From: Phycicoccus sp. CSK15P-2 | GTDB taxonomy: Bacteria > Actinomycetota > Actinomycetes > Actinomycetales > Dermatophilaceae | Reading direction: 5' to 3' | DNA: 64,000 nt | Assembly (NCBI RefSeq): GCF_016888005.1 | Contig: NZ_JAFDVE010000009.1 | Span: 124,001 to 188,000, forward strand | In this document: piece by piece, positions 1-15,792 of the stretch | Layout: every line of letters starts with the position of its first letter | Numbering within the stretch: position 1 is the first letter of the stretch | The notes under the pieces: generated by a model | What the model was told of the DNA's origin: nothing | Databases searched by the model: none | What the model saw: only the letters and a program-made list of their open reading frames with translations | Position numbers and translations under genes: made by a program

Positions 1-151
1 CGACGCACGCCCGCGACGCCGGCCTCATCCTCAACCCCGTGGCGCCCGATGCCATCCGCCTCGCCCCGCCGCTCGTCGTCACCACCGAGCAGCTGGACCT
101 CTTCGTCGACGCCCTGCCGGGGCTGCTCGACGCCGCCACCGAGGAGACCCG

Positions 152-155
<4 letters not shown>
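1..155 (+). CDS. argD: ArgD C-terminus (acetylornithine aminotransferase), partial
   Basis: Only the last ~50 codons are present; the reading frame runs from base 3 to a TGA at 153-155. The visible protein contains GLILNPVAPDAIRLAPPLVV, the C-terminal signature of class-III PLP aminotransferases of the acetylornithine type. These enzymes transaminate N-acetylglutamate semialdehyde to N-acetylornithine in arginine synthesis. The stop overlaps the argF ATG (ATGA), as expected for one polycistronic arg operon. The N-terminal part and the PLP lysine lie outside the window, so assignment rests on the tail motif plus the argF-argR-argH context. Confidence 0.85.
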
Positions 156-3041
<2,886 letters not shown>

Positions 3042-3043
3042 CG

Positions 3044-3649
3044 GTGCTGCGCGACCTGCTCGCCGGGGACGTCCTCGAGGTCGCCCCTGCGCTGCTGGGC
3101 GCGCGCCTCAGCCACGGCGGGGTGACGGTCCGGCTCACCGAGGTCGAGGCCTACGCCGGGACGGACGACCCGGGCTCCCACGCGTTCCGCGGCCGGACCC
3201 CACGGACCGAGGTCATGTTCGGCCCGGCCGGGCGCCTGTACGTGTACTTCACCTACGGCATGCACTTCTGCGCCAACGTCGTCACCGGGCCCGAGGGGGA
3301 GGCATCCGCGGTCCTGCTGCGGGCGGGTGAGGTCGTGGACGGCTCCGACTCGGCCCGTCGCGGACGTACGCACCTGGGGGAGCGGGACCTCGCGCGCGGT
3401 CCGGCGCGGCTGGCCGTCGCCCTCGGTCTCGCGCGCGACGAGAACGGGCTGGACCTCCTGGATGCCACGAGCGACGGCGCCCTCACCCTCGCCGACGACC
3501 TCACCATGGCGCAACGCGTCCGCACCGGCCCACGCGTCGGCGTCAGCGGCCCGGGCGGTGACGGCACCGTCTTCCCGTGGCGCTTCTGGCTGGCGGACGA
3601 GCCGACGGTCAGCGTCTACCGCCCCGCGGCCCGCCGGCGCCGGGGCTGA
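3044..3649 (+). CDS. 3-methyladenine DNA glycosylase (AAG/MPG family)
   Basis: 201 aa from the GTG at 3044, two bases after the argH stop; the first residues VLRDLLAGDVLEVAPALLGA match the family start. Conserved AAG features are visible: LTEVEAYAGTDDPGSHAFRG with the catalytic Glu, RTEVMFGPAGRLYVYFTYGM, and a late GPRVGVS. The enzyme flips alkylated purines out of DNA and cuts the N-glycosidic bond, starting base-excision repair. The argH-mpg-tyrS order is also found in mycobacteria. It is probably co-transcribed with argH. Confidence 0.92.
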   Translation: MLRDLLAGDVLEVAPALLGARLSHGGVTVRLTEVEAYAGTDDPGSHAFRGRTPRTEVMFGPAGRLYVYFTYGMHFCANVVTGPEGEASAVLLRAGEVVDGSDSARRGRTHLGERDLARGPARLAVALGLARDENGLDLLDATSDGALTLADDLTMAQRVRTGPRVGVSGPGGDGTVFPWRFWLADEPTVSVYRPAARRRRG

Positions 3650-3792
3650 CGTCGAGCTGAGAGACGCACGACCAGGCCTGGATGTTGCGTGCGGTCTCGG
3701 GGCACGGGTGCCGAGGACAGCGACGACCGTGCGCGTGGCAGGCTAGGCGATGCTCCGCGCGAGCGGGACCTCGACCTGGAAGGACACCGACC

Positions 3793-5067
3793 GTGAGCGA
3801 CATCCTCGACGAGCTGCAGTGGCGAGGGCTGGTGGCACAGACCACCGACGAGCCCGCGCTGCGCCGAGCACTCGCCGACGGGCCGATCACGGCGTACTGC
3901 GGGTTCGACCCCACCGCGCCGTCGCTGCACTTCGGCAACCTCGTCCAGCTCGTCGTCCTGCGCCTGCTCCAGCGGGCCGGACACCGGGTCATCTGTCTGG
4001 TCGGTGGTTCCACCGGGCTCGTCGGCGACCCCAGGCCCACGTCGGAGCGGGTCCTGAAGACGAAGGAGCAGACGGCCGAGTGGGTGGCCCGCATCCAGCA
4101 GCAGGTCCGCCCCTTCCTTGACACGGACGGCGACAACCCGGCGGTCTTCGTCGACAACCTCGACTGGACCGCCGGGATGTCTGCCCTGGACTTCCTCCGC
4201 GACGTGGGCAAGCACTTCCGGGTGAACCAGATGGTCAAGAAGGACGCCGTGGCGGCGAGGCTGAACAGCGACGAGGGCATCTCGTACACGGAGTTCAGCT
4301 ACCAGCTGCTGCAAGGGCTGGACTACCTCGAGCTCTACCGGCAGTACGGCTGCACGCTCCAGACGGGCGGGAGCGACCAGTGGGGCAACCTCGTCGCGGG
4401 CTCGGACCTCATCCATCGGGCGGAGGGTGAGTCGGTCCACCTGCTCACCACGCCCCTGCTCACCGACAGCGCGGGGGAGAAGTTCGGGAAGAGCGCCGGC
4501 AACGCGATCTGGCTCTCTGCCGACATGACGAGCCCGTACGCCTTCTTCCAGTACTGGCTCAACGTCGAGGACGCCTCGGTGGCCCGTCTGCTCAAGGTGT
4601 TCAGCGACCGCAGCCGCGACGAGGTCGCCGACCTCGAGCGCCGAGTGTCGGAGGAGCCCTGGAAGCGGGCCGCGCAGAAGGCGTTGGCCGAGGACGTCAC
4701 GACCCTCGTGCACGGGGAGGCGGCGACGGCCGCGGTCCAGGCGGCCAGCGAGGCCCTCTTCGGCCGCGGTGACCTGCGAGGGCTGGACGGCACGACCCTG
4801 CGGGATGCCACGGCCGAGCTGCCCGGCGGCGAGGTCGCCGTCGGGATGTCGCTCGTCGACGCCCTCGTGGCCGTGGGCCTCGCCGACTCTCGCAACGCTG
4901 CACGTCGGACGCTCGGAGAGGGCGGCGCGTCCGTCAACGGGGACAAGGTCACCGACCCCGAGGCCGAGCTCGGTGCGGACGATGTCCTCGCGGGCGGCGT
5001 GGTGGTGCTGCGTCGAGGGCGCAAGAGCCTGGCAGCGGGCCGGATCCGACCCGACGGCTCCGCCTGA
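3793..5067 (+). CDS. tyrS: Tyrosyl-tRNA synthetase
   Basis: 424 aa from the GTG at 3793. An upstream in-frame start at 3682 would add 37 residues not typical of the family, and SDILDELQWRGL is the usual N-terminus. Class I signatures: SLHFGNL (HIGH-type) near residue 42 and KFGKS (KMSKS-type) near 230, with GGSDQWGN between. The C-terminal S4-like tRNA-binding domain has NAARRTLGEGGASVNGDKV. About 140 non-coding bases precede it and no T-box leader is apparent. The rRNA operon follows on the same strand. Confidence 0.95.
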   Translation: MSDILDELQWRGLVAQTTDEPALRRALADGPITAYCGFDPTAPSLHFGNLVQLVVLRLLQRAGHRVICLVGGSTGLVGDPRPTSERVLKTKEQTAEWVARIQQQVRPFLDTDGDNPAVFVDNLDWTAGMSALDFLRDVGKHFRVNQMVKKDAVAARLNSDEGISYTEFSYQLLQGLDYLELYRQYGCTLQTGGSDQWGNLVAGSDLIHRAEGESVHLLTTPLLTDSAGEKFGKSAGNAIWLSADMTSPYAFFQYWLNVEDASVARLLKVFSDRSRDEVADLERRVSEEPWKRAAQKALAEDVTTLVHGEAATAAVQAASEALFGRGDLRGLDGTTLRDATAELPGGEVAVGMSLVDALVAVGLADSRNAARRTLGEGGASVNGDKVTDPEAELGADDVLAGGVVVLRRGRKSLAAGRIRPDGSA

Positions 5068-5153
5068 GGGCTCCTTCGGTCACGAGACCCGTTGTGGCGC
5101 AACGGGACGACAGCCGTGAACCAGCCGTGGAGAGGGTCCGGGACGAGCCCGAT

Positions 5154-5183
5154 TTGTGTTCCCTGCGTGGACTCATCTAATGT
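5154..5183 (+). promoter_or_regulatory. rRNA operon promoter, distal
   Basis: A -35 box TTGTGT (5154-5159) and a -10 box TAATGT (5178-5183) are separated by 18 bases, in an otherwise GC-rich stretch about 560 bases before mature 16S. The arrangement fits actinobacterial rrn regions with several tandem promoters. Read from sequence only. Confidence 0.55.
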
Positions 5184-5320
5184 TCTCGACGTCAGCCCGA
5201 GAGGGAGGAACGGACACCAAGCGGCAGGGCCGAACAGCCCCGCACCAAGTGGCCGGTCCCGCGAGCCGACACCACTCCCACAGGGTTCACCCGGCCGCCG
5301 AGCGCGGGCGGACGACCAGG

Positions 5321-5350
5321 TGGAGGAAGCCTCCGAGAGGGTGCTAGAGT
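5321..5350 (+). promoter_or_regulatory. Possible second rRNA promoter
   Basis: A good actinobacterial -10 box, TAGAGT (5345-5350), with only a weak -35 candidate TGGAGG (5321-5326) at 18-base spacing. It lies between the two better promoters. Confidence 0.35.
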
Positions 5351-5412
5351 GGTCACCACCGCAGAGATCCAAGCGCGATCGAAGCCGGCCGCTCCAAGAG
5401 CGGGTCACGGAT

Positions 5413-5442
5413 TTGACGCCCAAGCATGGACGCGGGTAAGTT
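5413..5442 (+). promoter_or_regulatory. rRNA operon promoter, proximal (strong)
   Basis: -35 TTGACG (5413-5418), 18-base spacer, -10 TAAGTT (5437-5442): the closest match to the housekeeping-sigma consensus in the window. Expected transcription start is near 5449, upstream of the processing element at 5531, so this transcript would contain the whole 16S processing stem. Confidence 0.65.
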
Positions 5443-5737
5443 TGAACAGTTGCTTCCAGCGACTGGGAGAACACACGGAGTAGCCCCGACGACGAGCTCG
5501 ATGAGCAAGGCGTTGGTGCGCGTCCGAACCTTGAGAACTCAACAGCGTGTCAAAAATCGATGCCAATAACCTCGTCGCATCGCATGCCAACCGGCCATCG
5601 GTCGGGGGTGCATCGTCGATGCAGCGAAATATCCTTTGGTTGACAACGAACAACAGCGAAAGCTAGTTGTTCGTGCTCAGCCAGTGAAACAACCCTCCAA
5701 GGGTAACGATTTCTCGGCTCGCGCCGAGAGTCACACA

Positions 5738-10717
<4,980 letters not shown>

Positions 10718-10794
10718 TCACACTCAAAAGATTGTGTTCGCGTCCACTGTGCAGTTCCCGAGATACGGTCGGGAAGACTGACATCTCCATAGAG

Positions 10795-10912
10795 TTTCGG
10801 CTGTCATAGCGAAGGGGAAACGCCCGGCTCCATTCCGAACCCGGAAGCTAAGCCCTTCAGCGCCGATGGTACTGCACTGGTGACGGTGTGGGAGAGTAGG
10901 ACGCAGCCGGAC
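10795..10912 (+). rRNA. rrf: 5S ribosomal RNA
   Basis: About 118 nt containing CCATTCCGAACCCGGAAGCT and GGGAGAGTAGG, the conserved loop regions of bacterial 5S. The termini (TTTCGGCTGTCATAGCG and CGCAGCCGGACA) can pair as helix I. It lies about 80 bases after 23S, in the standard 16S-23S-5S order. Confidence 0.95.
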
Positions 10913-10924
10913 ATATTATTTACG

Positions 10925-10960
10925 AAAAGGCCCGTCGTTCGCGACGGGCCTTTTCTTTTC
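10925..10960 (+). terminator. rRNA operon terminator
   Basis: Perfect 13-bp stem: AAAAGGCCCGTCG (10925-10937), loop TTCG, CGACGGGCCTTTT (10942-10954), followed by CTTTTC. This is the most convincing intrinsic terminator in the window, 13 bases after 5S. Confidence 0.93.
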
Positions 10961-11024
10961 GTGGTCGCCGTTGAGGGCGTCCGTAGACTGACGCCCGGTG
11001 CAGCCGGCGAAGGAAGGACCGCAC

Positions 11025-12170
11025 GTGTCGGAGGACGAACAGCGACGGGGGCGCGGTCGACGCGCGGATGGTGGCCGACCTCGCGGTGGTCGTCCCGACG
11101 GGCCTCGCCGGTCGGGGGGCGGAGACGGGCGACCAGGTGCCGCGGGTCGAGACCGTCGTGCCGGAGGAGGGGGAACGGGTGGCGGAGGACGGACGGACGG
11201 TCGTGGAACGCCGCGCGGGGGGGAGGCACGACCGGTCGGGGACGAGCGTCGGGGCGGGAGCCGCCTGGCCCCGAAGGGGCCGCGGCTCCCCGAGCCGAAG
11301 GTCCCGGACGAGGTGACCGGCAAGGAGCTCGACCGGGGCGTTCACCAGCAGCTGCGGACCCTGTCGAAGGAGAACGCAGAGGGAGTCGCGAAGCATCTGG
11401 TGATGGTCGCCGCCTATCTCGAGGCCGACGAGCTGAACGCAGCACTGGCCCACGCGGAGACCGCGGTCCGACGTGCAGGCCGGGTACCGGCGGCCCGTGA
11501 GGCGCTCGGCATGGTGGCCTACCGGTCGAGAGACTTCGGGCGCGCGCTCACCGAGTTCCGCACGGTTCGGCGCCTCAGTGGGTCCTCACATCTCCTGCCG
11601 CTCATGGTCGACTGCGAGCGTGGTCTCGGCCGGCACACCCGCGCCCTCGAGCTCGCCGCCTCCCCGGAGGCGTCGGGCCTGGCCGAGGCGGACCGGGTCG
11701 AGCTCGCCATCGTCGTGTCGGGCGTGCGTCGCGACCTGGGGCAGCCGGACGCCGCTCTCCTCGCACTCCAGGTCCCGACCCTGCGCCGAGGGAGGGGGGC
11801 CGGGCTGCACCGCCTGGAGTACGCCTACGCGGACGTCCTGGTCGAGCAGGGCCGGCCCGACGAGGCACGCGAATGGTTCCAGCGAGCCGTCGACCACGAC
11901 GCCGACAACGAGACCGACGCCGTCGAGCGGCTCGAGGAGCTCGACGGCATCGTCGTCACCCAGCTCGCCGACGACGACGCCGAGAGGGTCGGAGCCGAGA
12001 CTCCCGACCGCGAGGGGCCGAGCGCCGAGGCGGAGCCGCCCGGCCGTGAGCCGGCAGGCGCCGAGACCGAGCCGCTCGACCGTGAGGTGGGTGGGACCGA
12101 GGCCGAGCCCACCGAGGCGCAGCCGACGTCGGTGCCCGTCGACCCGTCGGACGACGAGCCGTCGGCGTGA
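11025..12170 (+). CDS. TPR-repeat protein with RG/RGG-rich N-terminus
   Basis: 381 aa. The GTG at 11025 is chosen because AGGAAGGA (11011-11018) sits 6 bases upstream; an earlier in-frame GTG at 10998 lacks this. A -10-like TAGACT lies at 10984-10989. Residues ~5-95 are almost entirely Arg, Gly, Asp and Pro with many RG/RGG steps. Residues ~110-310 form helical TPR-like repeats, for example AYLEADELNAALAHAETAVR and EQGRPDEAREWFQRAVDHD. The last ~70 residues are acidic, Glu/Pro-rich and repetitive. It matches in position the TPR gene next to the HAD phosphatase and tlyA in mycobacteria (Rv1691). Function unknown; the RG-rich tail suggests RNA binding (inference). Confidence 0.8.
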   Translation: MSEDEQRRGRGRRADGGRPRGGRPDGPRRSGGGDGRPGAAGRDRRAGGGGTGGGGRTDGRGTPRGGEARPVGDERRGGSRLAPKGPRLPEPKVPDEVTGKELDRGVHQQLRTLSKENAEGVAKHLVMVAAYLEADELNAALAHAETAVRRAGRVPAAREALGMVAYRSRDFGRALTEFRTVRRLSGSSHLLPLMVDCERGLGRHTRALELAASPEASGLAEADRVELAIVVSGVRRDLGQPDAALLALQVPTLRRGRGAGLHRLEYAYADVLVEQGRPDEAREWFQRAVDHDADNETDAVERLEELDGIVVTQLADDDAERVGAETPDREGPSAEAEPPGREPAGAETEPLDREVGGTEAEPTEAQPTSVPVDPSDDEPSA

Positions 12171-13093
12171 CGAGCCTTGTCGACCGCTACGCGGCGCTGG
12201 CATGCGACCTGGACGGCGTCGTCTACCGAGGGCCGGCTCCGGTCGACCACGCGGTCGAGGCGCTCGACGCCGTCCGTTCCCCCGTGGTCTACGCGACGAA
12301 CAACGCCTCCCGCAGACCCCGTGACGTCGCTGCACACCTCGGTCGTCTCGGGCTGCGCTGTCGTGAGGCGGAGGTCACCACGAGCAGCGAGGCCGCCGCG
12401 TGGCTGCTCGGGCGGACGGACGTGCATGGTGCCGTGCTCGCGGTCGGCGGTCCGGGTGTGGGCACGGCCCTCGCCGAGGCCGGCTTCGAGGTCGTCCTGC
12501 CGGCCGACGCCAGTGACGCCGAGGTCGCGGCCGTCGTCCAGGGCTACGGTCCCGACGTCACCGCGAGCGACCTCGCCGAGGCGGCGTACGCCGTGCAGTC
12601 GGGAGCGCGGTGGGTCGCGACCAACGCCGACGCGACGCTGCCGACCGACCGCGGCGTGGCCCCGGGCAACGGATCGCTCGTCGCCGCGGTCGCGAGGGCC
12701 GTGGGACGTGACCCCGACGACATCGCGGGCAAGCCGCAGCCTCCGCTCTATCTGCTCACGGCAGAGCGCCTCGGGCTGTCGCCGAGCGGCGTCCTCGCGG
12801 TCGGCGACCGCCTGGACACCGACATCGAGGGGGCGGTCGCCGCAGGGCTGGACTCGCTCCTCGTCCTGACCGGCGTGGACGACCTCGACGCCGTCCTCGT
12901 CGCACCACCCGCACGGCGCCCCACCTTCGTGGCGCCCGACCTCCGGTGGCTGCACGCTCCCGGGTCCGCGGTCGAGCGCCTGACGGACGCGGTCCGCGCG
13001 GTCCACGACGCACAGGACCAGGGTCGCGAGGACCAGCTGGAGAGGCTGCGTGCAGCTGCGGGGGACGTGATGTCGCGGGCCCACCCCGGGTAG
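12167..13093 (+). CDS. HAD-superfamily (class IIA, NagD-like) phosphatase
   Basis: 308 aa; the GTG start overlaps the preceding stop (GTGA). Motif I CDLDGVVYRG (Asp14, Asp16) carries the phosphoryl-accepting aspartate; motif II is in VVYATNNAS; the late Lys is in GKPQPPLYLL; motif IV is VGDRLDTDIEGAVAAG. Class IIA caps act on small phosphorylated sugars, nucleotides or glycerol phosphates; the substrate cannot be read from sequence. The gene is the conserved neighbour of tlyA in actinobacteria (Rv1692 position), where a glycerol-3-phosphate phosphatase role has been reported. Confidence 0.88.
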   Translation: MTSLVDRYAALACDLDGVVYRGPAPVDHAVEALDAVRSPVVYATNNASRRPRDVAAHLGRLGLRCREAEVTTSSEAAAWLLGRTDVHGAVLAVGGPGVGTALAEAGFEVVLPADASDAEVAAVVQGYGPDVTASDLAEAAYAVQSGARWVATNADATLPTDRGVAPGNGSLVAAVARAVGRDPDDIAGKPQPPLYLLTAERLGLSPSGVLAVGDRLDTDIEGAVAAGLDSLLVLTGVDDLDAVLVAPPARRPTFVAPDLRWLHAPGSAVERLTDAVRAVHDAQDQGREDQLERLRAAAGDVMSRAHPG

Positions 13094-13135
13094 CGTGTCG
13101 GCCACGGCACCCGCCGGTCAGACCGAGGAGGTCCC

Positions 13136-13837
13136 ATGGTCAAGCGATCCGTCCAGGCCTACGTCGAGCTCGCCTCCGGGCTCGGGGAGATGACGAAGAC
13201 CCGTGCGCTCGAGGCGGCTCAGGAGCTCGTCGCCCTCGCCGGGGTCGAGAAGTCGTCGAAGAAGGTGGCGAAGCAGGTCGGCAAGGTGGCCGAGGACCTT
13301 CTCGCGGCGGCCGAGCACAACCGCGAGCAGGCCGTGCTCCTCGTCCAGCGTGAGGTCGAGACGGCCGTCGGTCGGGTGCTCGGGGACGTCCAGGCACTCG
13401 GGGCGACCGTGGCCGGGCTGAGCGCGCAGGTCGACGAGATCGCCCGCGCGGTGGGTATGCGCTCGGGTCGGGCGTCCGTGCCGGGCATGGCGGACGTCAG
13501 CGAGCCGGTGCTCGCGGACCCGCCGGCCGTGGCCACCGAGGCTCCCGCCGCACCGGTCCGGCGCCGTCCGGCACGTGCCTCGTTCTCCTCGGGGGCCGGC
13601 TCCGCGACGGTGTCCACTGGGGCGAAGAAGACGGCAGCGAGCAAGTCGACGGGGGCGAAGAAGACCGCGGCGAAGAAGTCGACGGCGAAGAAGACGGCAG
13701 CGAGCAAGTCGACCGGGGCGAAGAAGTCCGCGGCGAAGAAGACGGCAGCGAGCAAGTCGACCGGGGCGAAGAAGTCCGCGGCGAAGAAGACGGCAGCGAG
13801 CAGGTCCACGAGCGCCGGCAGGCGGTCGGGCTCGTGA
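13136..13837 (+). CDS. Helical protein with histone-H1-like Lys/Ala/Ser/Thr-rich repeat tail
   Basis: 233 aa, ATG with GAGGAGG just upstream; a -10-like TAGCGT overlaps the HAD stop (13091-13096). Residues 1-110 are a mostly helical, amphipathic, coiled-coil or phasin-like segment (LVALAGVEKSSKKVAKQVGK; EVETAVGRVLGDVQALG). Residues ~110-155 are a Pro/Ala linker. Residues ~160-228 consist of repeated SKSTGAKKSAAKKTAA units, like the basic tails of bacterial H1-type or Lsr2/HupB-type nucleoid proteins. Likely a nucleic-acid- or granule-associated protein; function unknown. The stop overlaps the next GTG. Confidence 0.8.
   Translation: MVKRSVQAYVELASGLGEMTKTRALEAAQELVALAGVEKSSKKVAKQVGKVAEDLLAAAEHNREQAVLLVQREVETAVGRVLGDVQALGATVAGLSAQVDEIARAVGMRSGRASVPGMADVSEPVLADPPAVATEAPAAPVRRRPARASFSSGAGSATVSTGAKKTAASKSTGAKKTAAKKSTAKKTAASKSTGAKKSAAKKTAASKSTGAKKSAAKKTAASRSTSAGRRSGS
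13630..13805 (+). repeat. 48-bp coding tandem repeat in the H1-like tail
   Basis: Units beginning GACGGCAGCGAGCA start at 13630, 13693, 13741 and 13789. The 48-bp copies 13693-13740 and 13741-13788 are identical base for base. The first unit is 63 bp because of an extra 15-bp segment, and the last is partial with AAG changed to AGG. Each 48-bp unit is 16 codons (Lys/Ala/Ser/Thr/Gly), so changes in copy number keep the frame. Confidence 0.95.
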
Positions 13838-14034
13838 CCACGCCCGCCGAACCCACCGAGCCCGTCGAGACCGAGGACGCACTCGAGGCACCGCCCGAGA
13901 CCGGCGACATCGTCGTCGACGCCGCGCTCCGGGACCTCGCCGCGGTACCGGACGACGCGCTCGACGACCAGCTGGAGGCCGGTGAGCACGTCCAGCGCAC
14001 CCTGAGATCCCGGCTCGGCGACCTCGGGAGCTGA
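13834..14034 (+). CDS. Small acidic protein of unknown function
   Basis: 66 aa from a GTG that overlaps the preceding stop (GTGA). Very acidic and proline-rich in the first half (TEPVETEDALEAPPETGD), then a predicted helix (AALRDLAAVPDDALDDQLEA) ending in LGDLGS. It resembles short proteins found just before tlyA in other actinobacteria (Rv1693 position). Tight coupling on both sides, with tlyA beginning one base after its stop, suggests co-translation. The acidic character next to a strongly basic neighbour could allow a complex between them (inference). Confidence 0.7.
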   Translation: MTTPAEPTEPVETEDALEAPPETGDIVVDAALRDLAAVPDDALDDQLEAGEHVQRTLRSRLGDLGS

Positions 14035-14035
14035 C

Positions 14036-14851
14036 ATCGCGCGGCTCGACGCCGAGCTCGTCCGCCGCGGGCTGGCCCGCTCGCGCGGCGAGGCCCGCGA
14101 CCTCGTCGCGGACGGCCTCGTCCGGGTCGGGGGTGCTCCGGCCCGCAAGGCGGCCCAGCCGGTGGAGCAGGAGACTCCGCTCGACGTCGACCCCGCAGCG
14201 CAACGGTGGGTCGGCCGGGCCGCGCACAAGCTGCTCGCCGCGCTCGACACGTGGGGCCCGCAAGGGCTCGTCGTCGCGGGCTGCCGCTGCATCGACGTCG
14301 GGGCCTCCACGGGTGGCTTCACCCAGGTCCTCCTCTCCCGAGGCGCCGGCGAGGTGGTCGCGGTCGATGTCGGGCACGGGCAGCTCGTGGCCGAGCTCGC
14401 CGAGGACCCCCGCGTGGTCGAGCACTCCGGGACGAGCGTGCGGGGCCTCGACGCCACCGACGTCGGCGGGCCCGCCGCGGTCGTCGTCACCGACCTCTCG
14501 TTCATCTCCCTGACGCTCGTCGCCACCGAGCTCGCAGGGCTCCTCGCGCCGGGCGGTGACCTGCTCGCCCTCGTCAAGCCGCAGTTCGAGGTCGGTCGGG
14601 CCCGACTCGGGCGTGGCGGCCTCGTCACTGCCGCCACGGACCGGGAGGATGCGGTGCTCTCGGTGTGCGAGGGCTTCCGGACGGCCGGCCTGCACGTCCG
14701 CGCGCTCGCGCGCAGCCCGATCGCCGGCTCGACCGGCAACGCGGAGTACCTGCTGTGGGCACGGTCGGACCCGTCCGACACAATGACGCGGGACGAGATC
14801 CGGGCTGCTGCCCGCGCCTTGACAGACGACCCCGCAGGAGGCCGACGATGA
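14036..14851 (+). CDS. tlyA: TlyA-type rRNA (cytidine-2'-O)-methyltransferase, apparent ATC start
   Basis: 271 aa if translation starts at ATC 14036, close to the ~268 aa of mycobacterial TlyA. Residues 2-60 form the S4 RNA-binding domain (ARLDAELVRRGLARSRGEAR), followed by a Rossmann methyltransferase domain with DVGASTGGFTQVLL, VVTDLSFISL and LVKPQFEVGR. The enzyme 2'-O-methylates cytidines in 16S and 23S rRNA; its loss gives capreomycin resistance in mycobacteria. No ATG, GTG, TTG or CTG lies in frame between the stop at 14003-14005 and the S4 domain. The first GTG (14162) would delete that domain. GGGAG at 14026-14030 is well placed for ATC. The stop overlaps the nadK ATG. Confidence 0.9.
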   Translation: MARLDAELVRRGLARSRGEARDLVADGLVRVGGAPARKAAQPVEQETPLDVDPAAQRWVGRAAHKLLAALDTWGPQGLVVAGCRCIDVGASTGGFTQVLLSRGAGEVVAVDVGHGQLVAELAEDPRVVEHSGTSVRGLDATDVGGPAAVVVTDLSFISLTLVATELAGLLAPGGDLLALVKPQFEVGRARLGRGGLVTAATDREDAVLSVCEGFRTAGLHVRALARSPIAGSTGNAEYLLWARSDPSDTMTRDEIRAAARALTDDPAGGRR

Positions 14852-15792
14852 CGACGTCGCAGCGCCGCGTCCTCCTCGTCACGCATGCCACCCGGGGCGA
14901 CGCCCAGGAGATCGCCGCCGCCGTGGCCACCAAGCTGCTCGCGTCGGGCATCGGGGTGTGCGCACCCGAGGCCGATCTCGCCGGCACCCCACTCGCGGAG
15001 GTCGACGGGGTCGGGGCCGTCGACGAGGACGACCCCGACATCGGCTGCGAGCTCGTCTGCGTCCTCGGAGGAGACGGAACCATCCTGCGGGGTGCCGAGA
15101 TCTCCCGGGGATCGGGGGCGCCTCTGCTCGGCGTCAACCTCGGCCACGTCGGCTTCCTCGCGGAGGCCGAGCGGGAGGACCTCGACGCCACGGTCGAGCA
15201 CATCTGCGCCCGCTCCTACCACGTCGAGGAGCGGACGACCCTCGCGGTCCGCGCCGTCGAGGACGGCCGTGAGGTCTTCTCGTCCTGGGCGCTCAACGAG
15301 GTCACGGTCGAGAAGGCGGCCAGAGAACGGATGCTCGAGCTCACCGTCGAGATCGACGGCCGTCCGCTGTCGACCTGGGGATGCGACGGAACGGTCGTCG
15401 CGACGCCCACCGGTTCCACTGCGTACGCCTTCAGCGCCGGTGGCCCCGTCGTCTGGCCGGACGTCGAGGCACTCCTGCTCGTCCCGATCAGCGCCCACGC
15501 CCTGTTCTCGCGCCCGGTCGTCGTCGGCCCCCAGTCCCGCCTGGCCATCCAGCTCCTGCCGCACACCGACGCCGCCGCTGTCCTGTGGTGCGACGGGCGG
15601 CGGGCGGTCACGCTGCCCCCGGGGGCCCAGGTCCACGTCGAACGGTCCGACCAGCCCGTACGTCTCGCCCGGCTCTCCCGGGCGGTCTTCACCGACCGTC
15701 TCGTCCGCAAGTTCGACCTGCCGGTGCACGGCTGGCGCGGCGCTGCGCGCGCCAGGAGCACGGGCAGCGACGGGGAGGGCCCGGAGTCGTGA
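14848..15792 (+). CDS. nadK: NAD kinase
   Basis: 314 aa from the ATG overlapping the tlyA stop. It phosphorylates NAD to NADP using ATP or polyphosphate. The diagnostic GGDG is at residues 74-77 (CVLGGDGTILRGAE), followed by GVNLGHVGFLAE and the later TPTGSTAYAFSAGGP. Length and order (tlyA-nadK-recN) match mycobacteria and streptomycetes. Its stop overlaps the recN GTG. Confidence 0.96.
   Translation: MTTSQRRVLLVTHATRGDAQEIAAAVATKLLASGIGVCAPEADLAGTPLAEVDGVGAVDEDDPDIGCELVCVLGGDGTILRGAEISRGSGAPLLGVNLGHVGFLAEAEREDLDATVEHICARSYHVEERTTLAVRAVEDGREVFSSWALNEVTVEKAARERMLELTVEIDGRPLSTWGCDGTVVATPTGSTAYAFSAGGPVVWPDVEALLLVPISAHALFSRPVVVGPQSRLAIQLLPHTDAAAVLWCDGRRAVTLPPGAQVHVERSDQPVRLARLSRAVFTDRLVRKFDLPVHGWRGAARARSTGSDGEGPES

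Larger units (their letters stand above)
5068..5737 (+). other. Non-coding rRNA operon leader and promoter region
   Basis: This 670-base gap holds no credible gene. Its 3' two thirds are clearly less GC-rich than the coding regions. It contains at least two good sigma-70-like promoters and one weaker -10 (separate entries), a TTGACA-like box at 5640-5645, and the element TTGAGAACTCAACAGCGTG at 5531-5549. Bases 5537-5552 are complementary to 7427-7442 in the 16S-23S spacer, so they would form the precursor-16S RNase III stem. A 7-bp hairpin (5712-5718 with 5723-5729) lies just before mature 16S. Confidence 0.8.

Noticed and set aside
13630-13805. Regular repeats considered as a CRISPR array
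   Set aside because: Units are contiguous with no unique spacers and encode an in-frame Lys/Ala repeat.
14162-14851. GTG 14162 as the tlyA start
   Set aside because: It would discard the conserved S4 domain that is clearly encoded upstream in the same frame.
13219-15729. An 836-codon open frame on the minus strand
   Set aside because: Antisense to the H1-like gene, tlyA and nadK, all of which have clear family motifs. Long antisense frames are common in GC-rich DNA.
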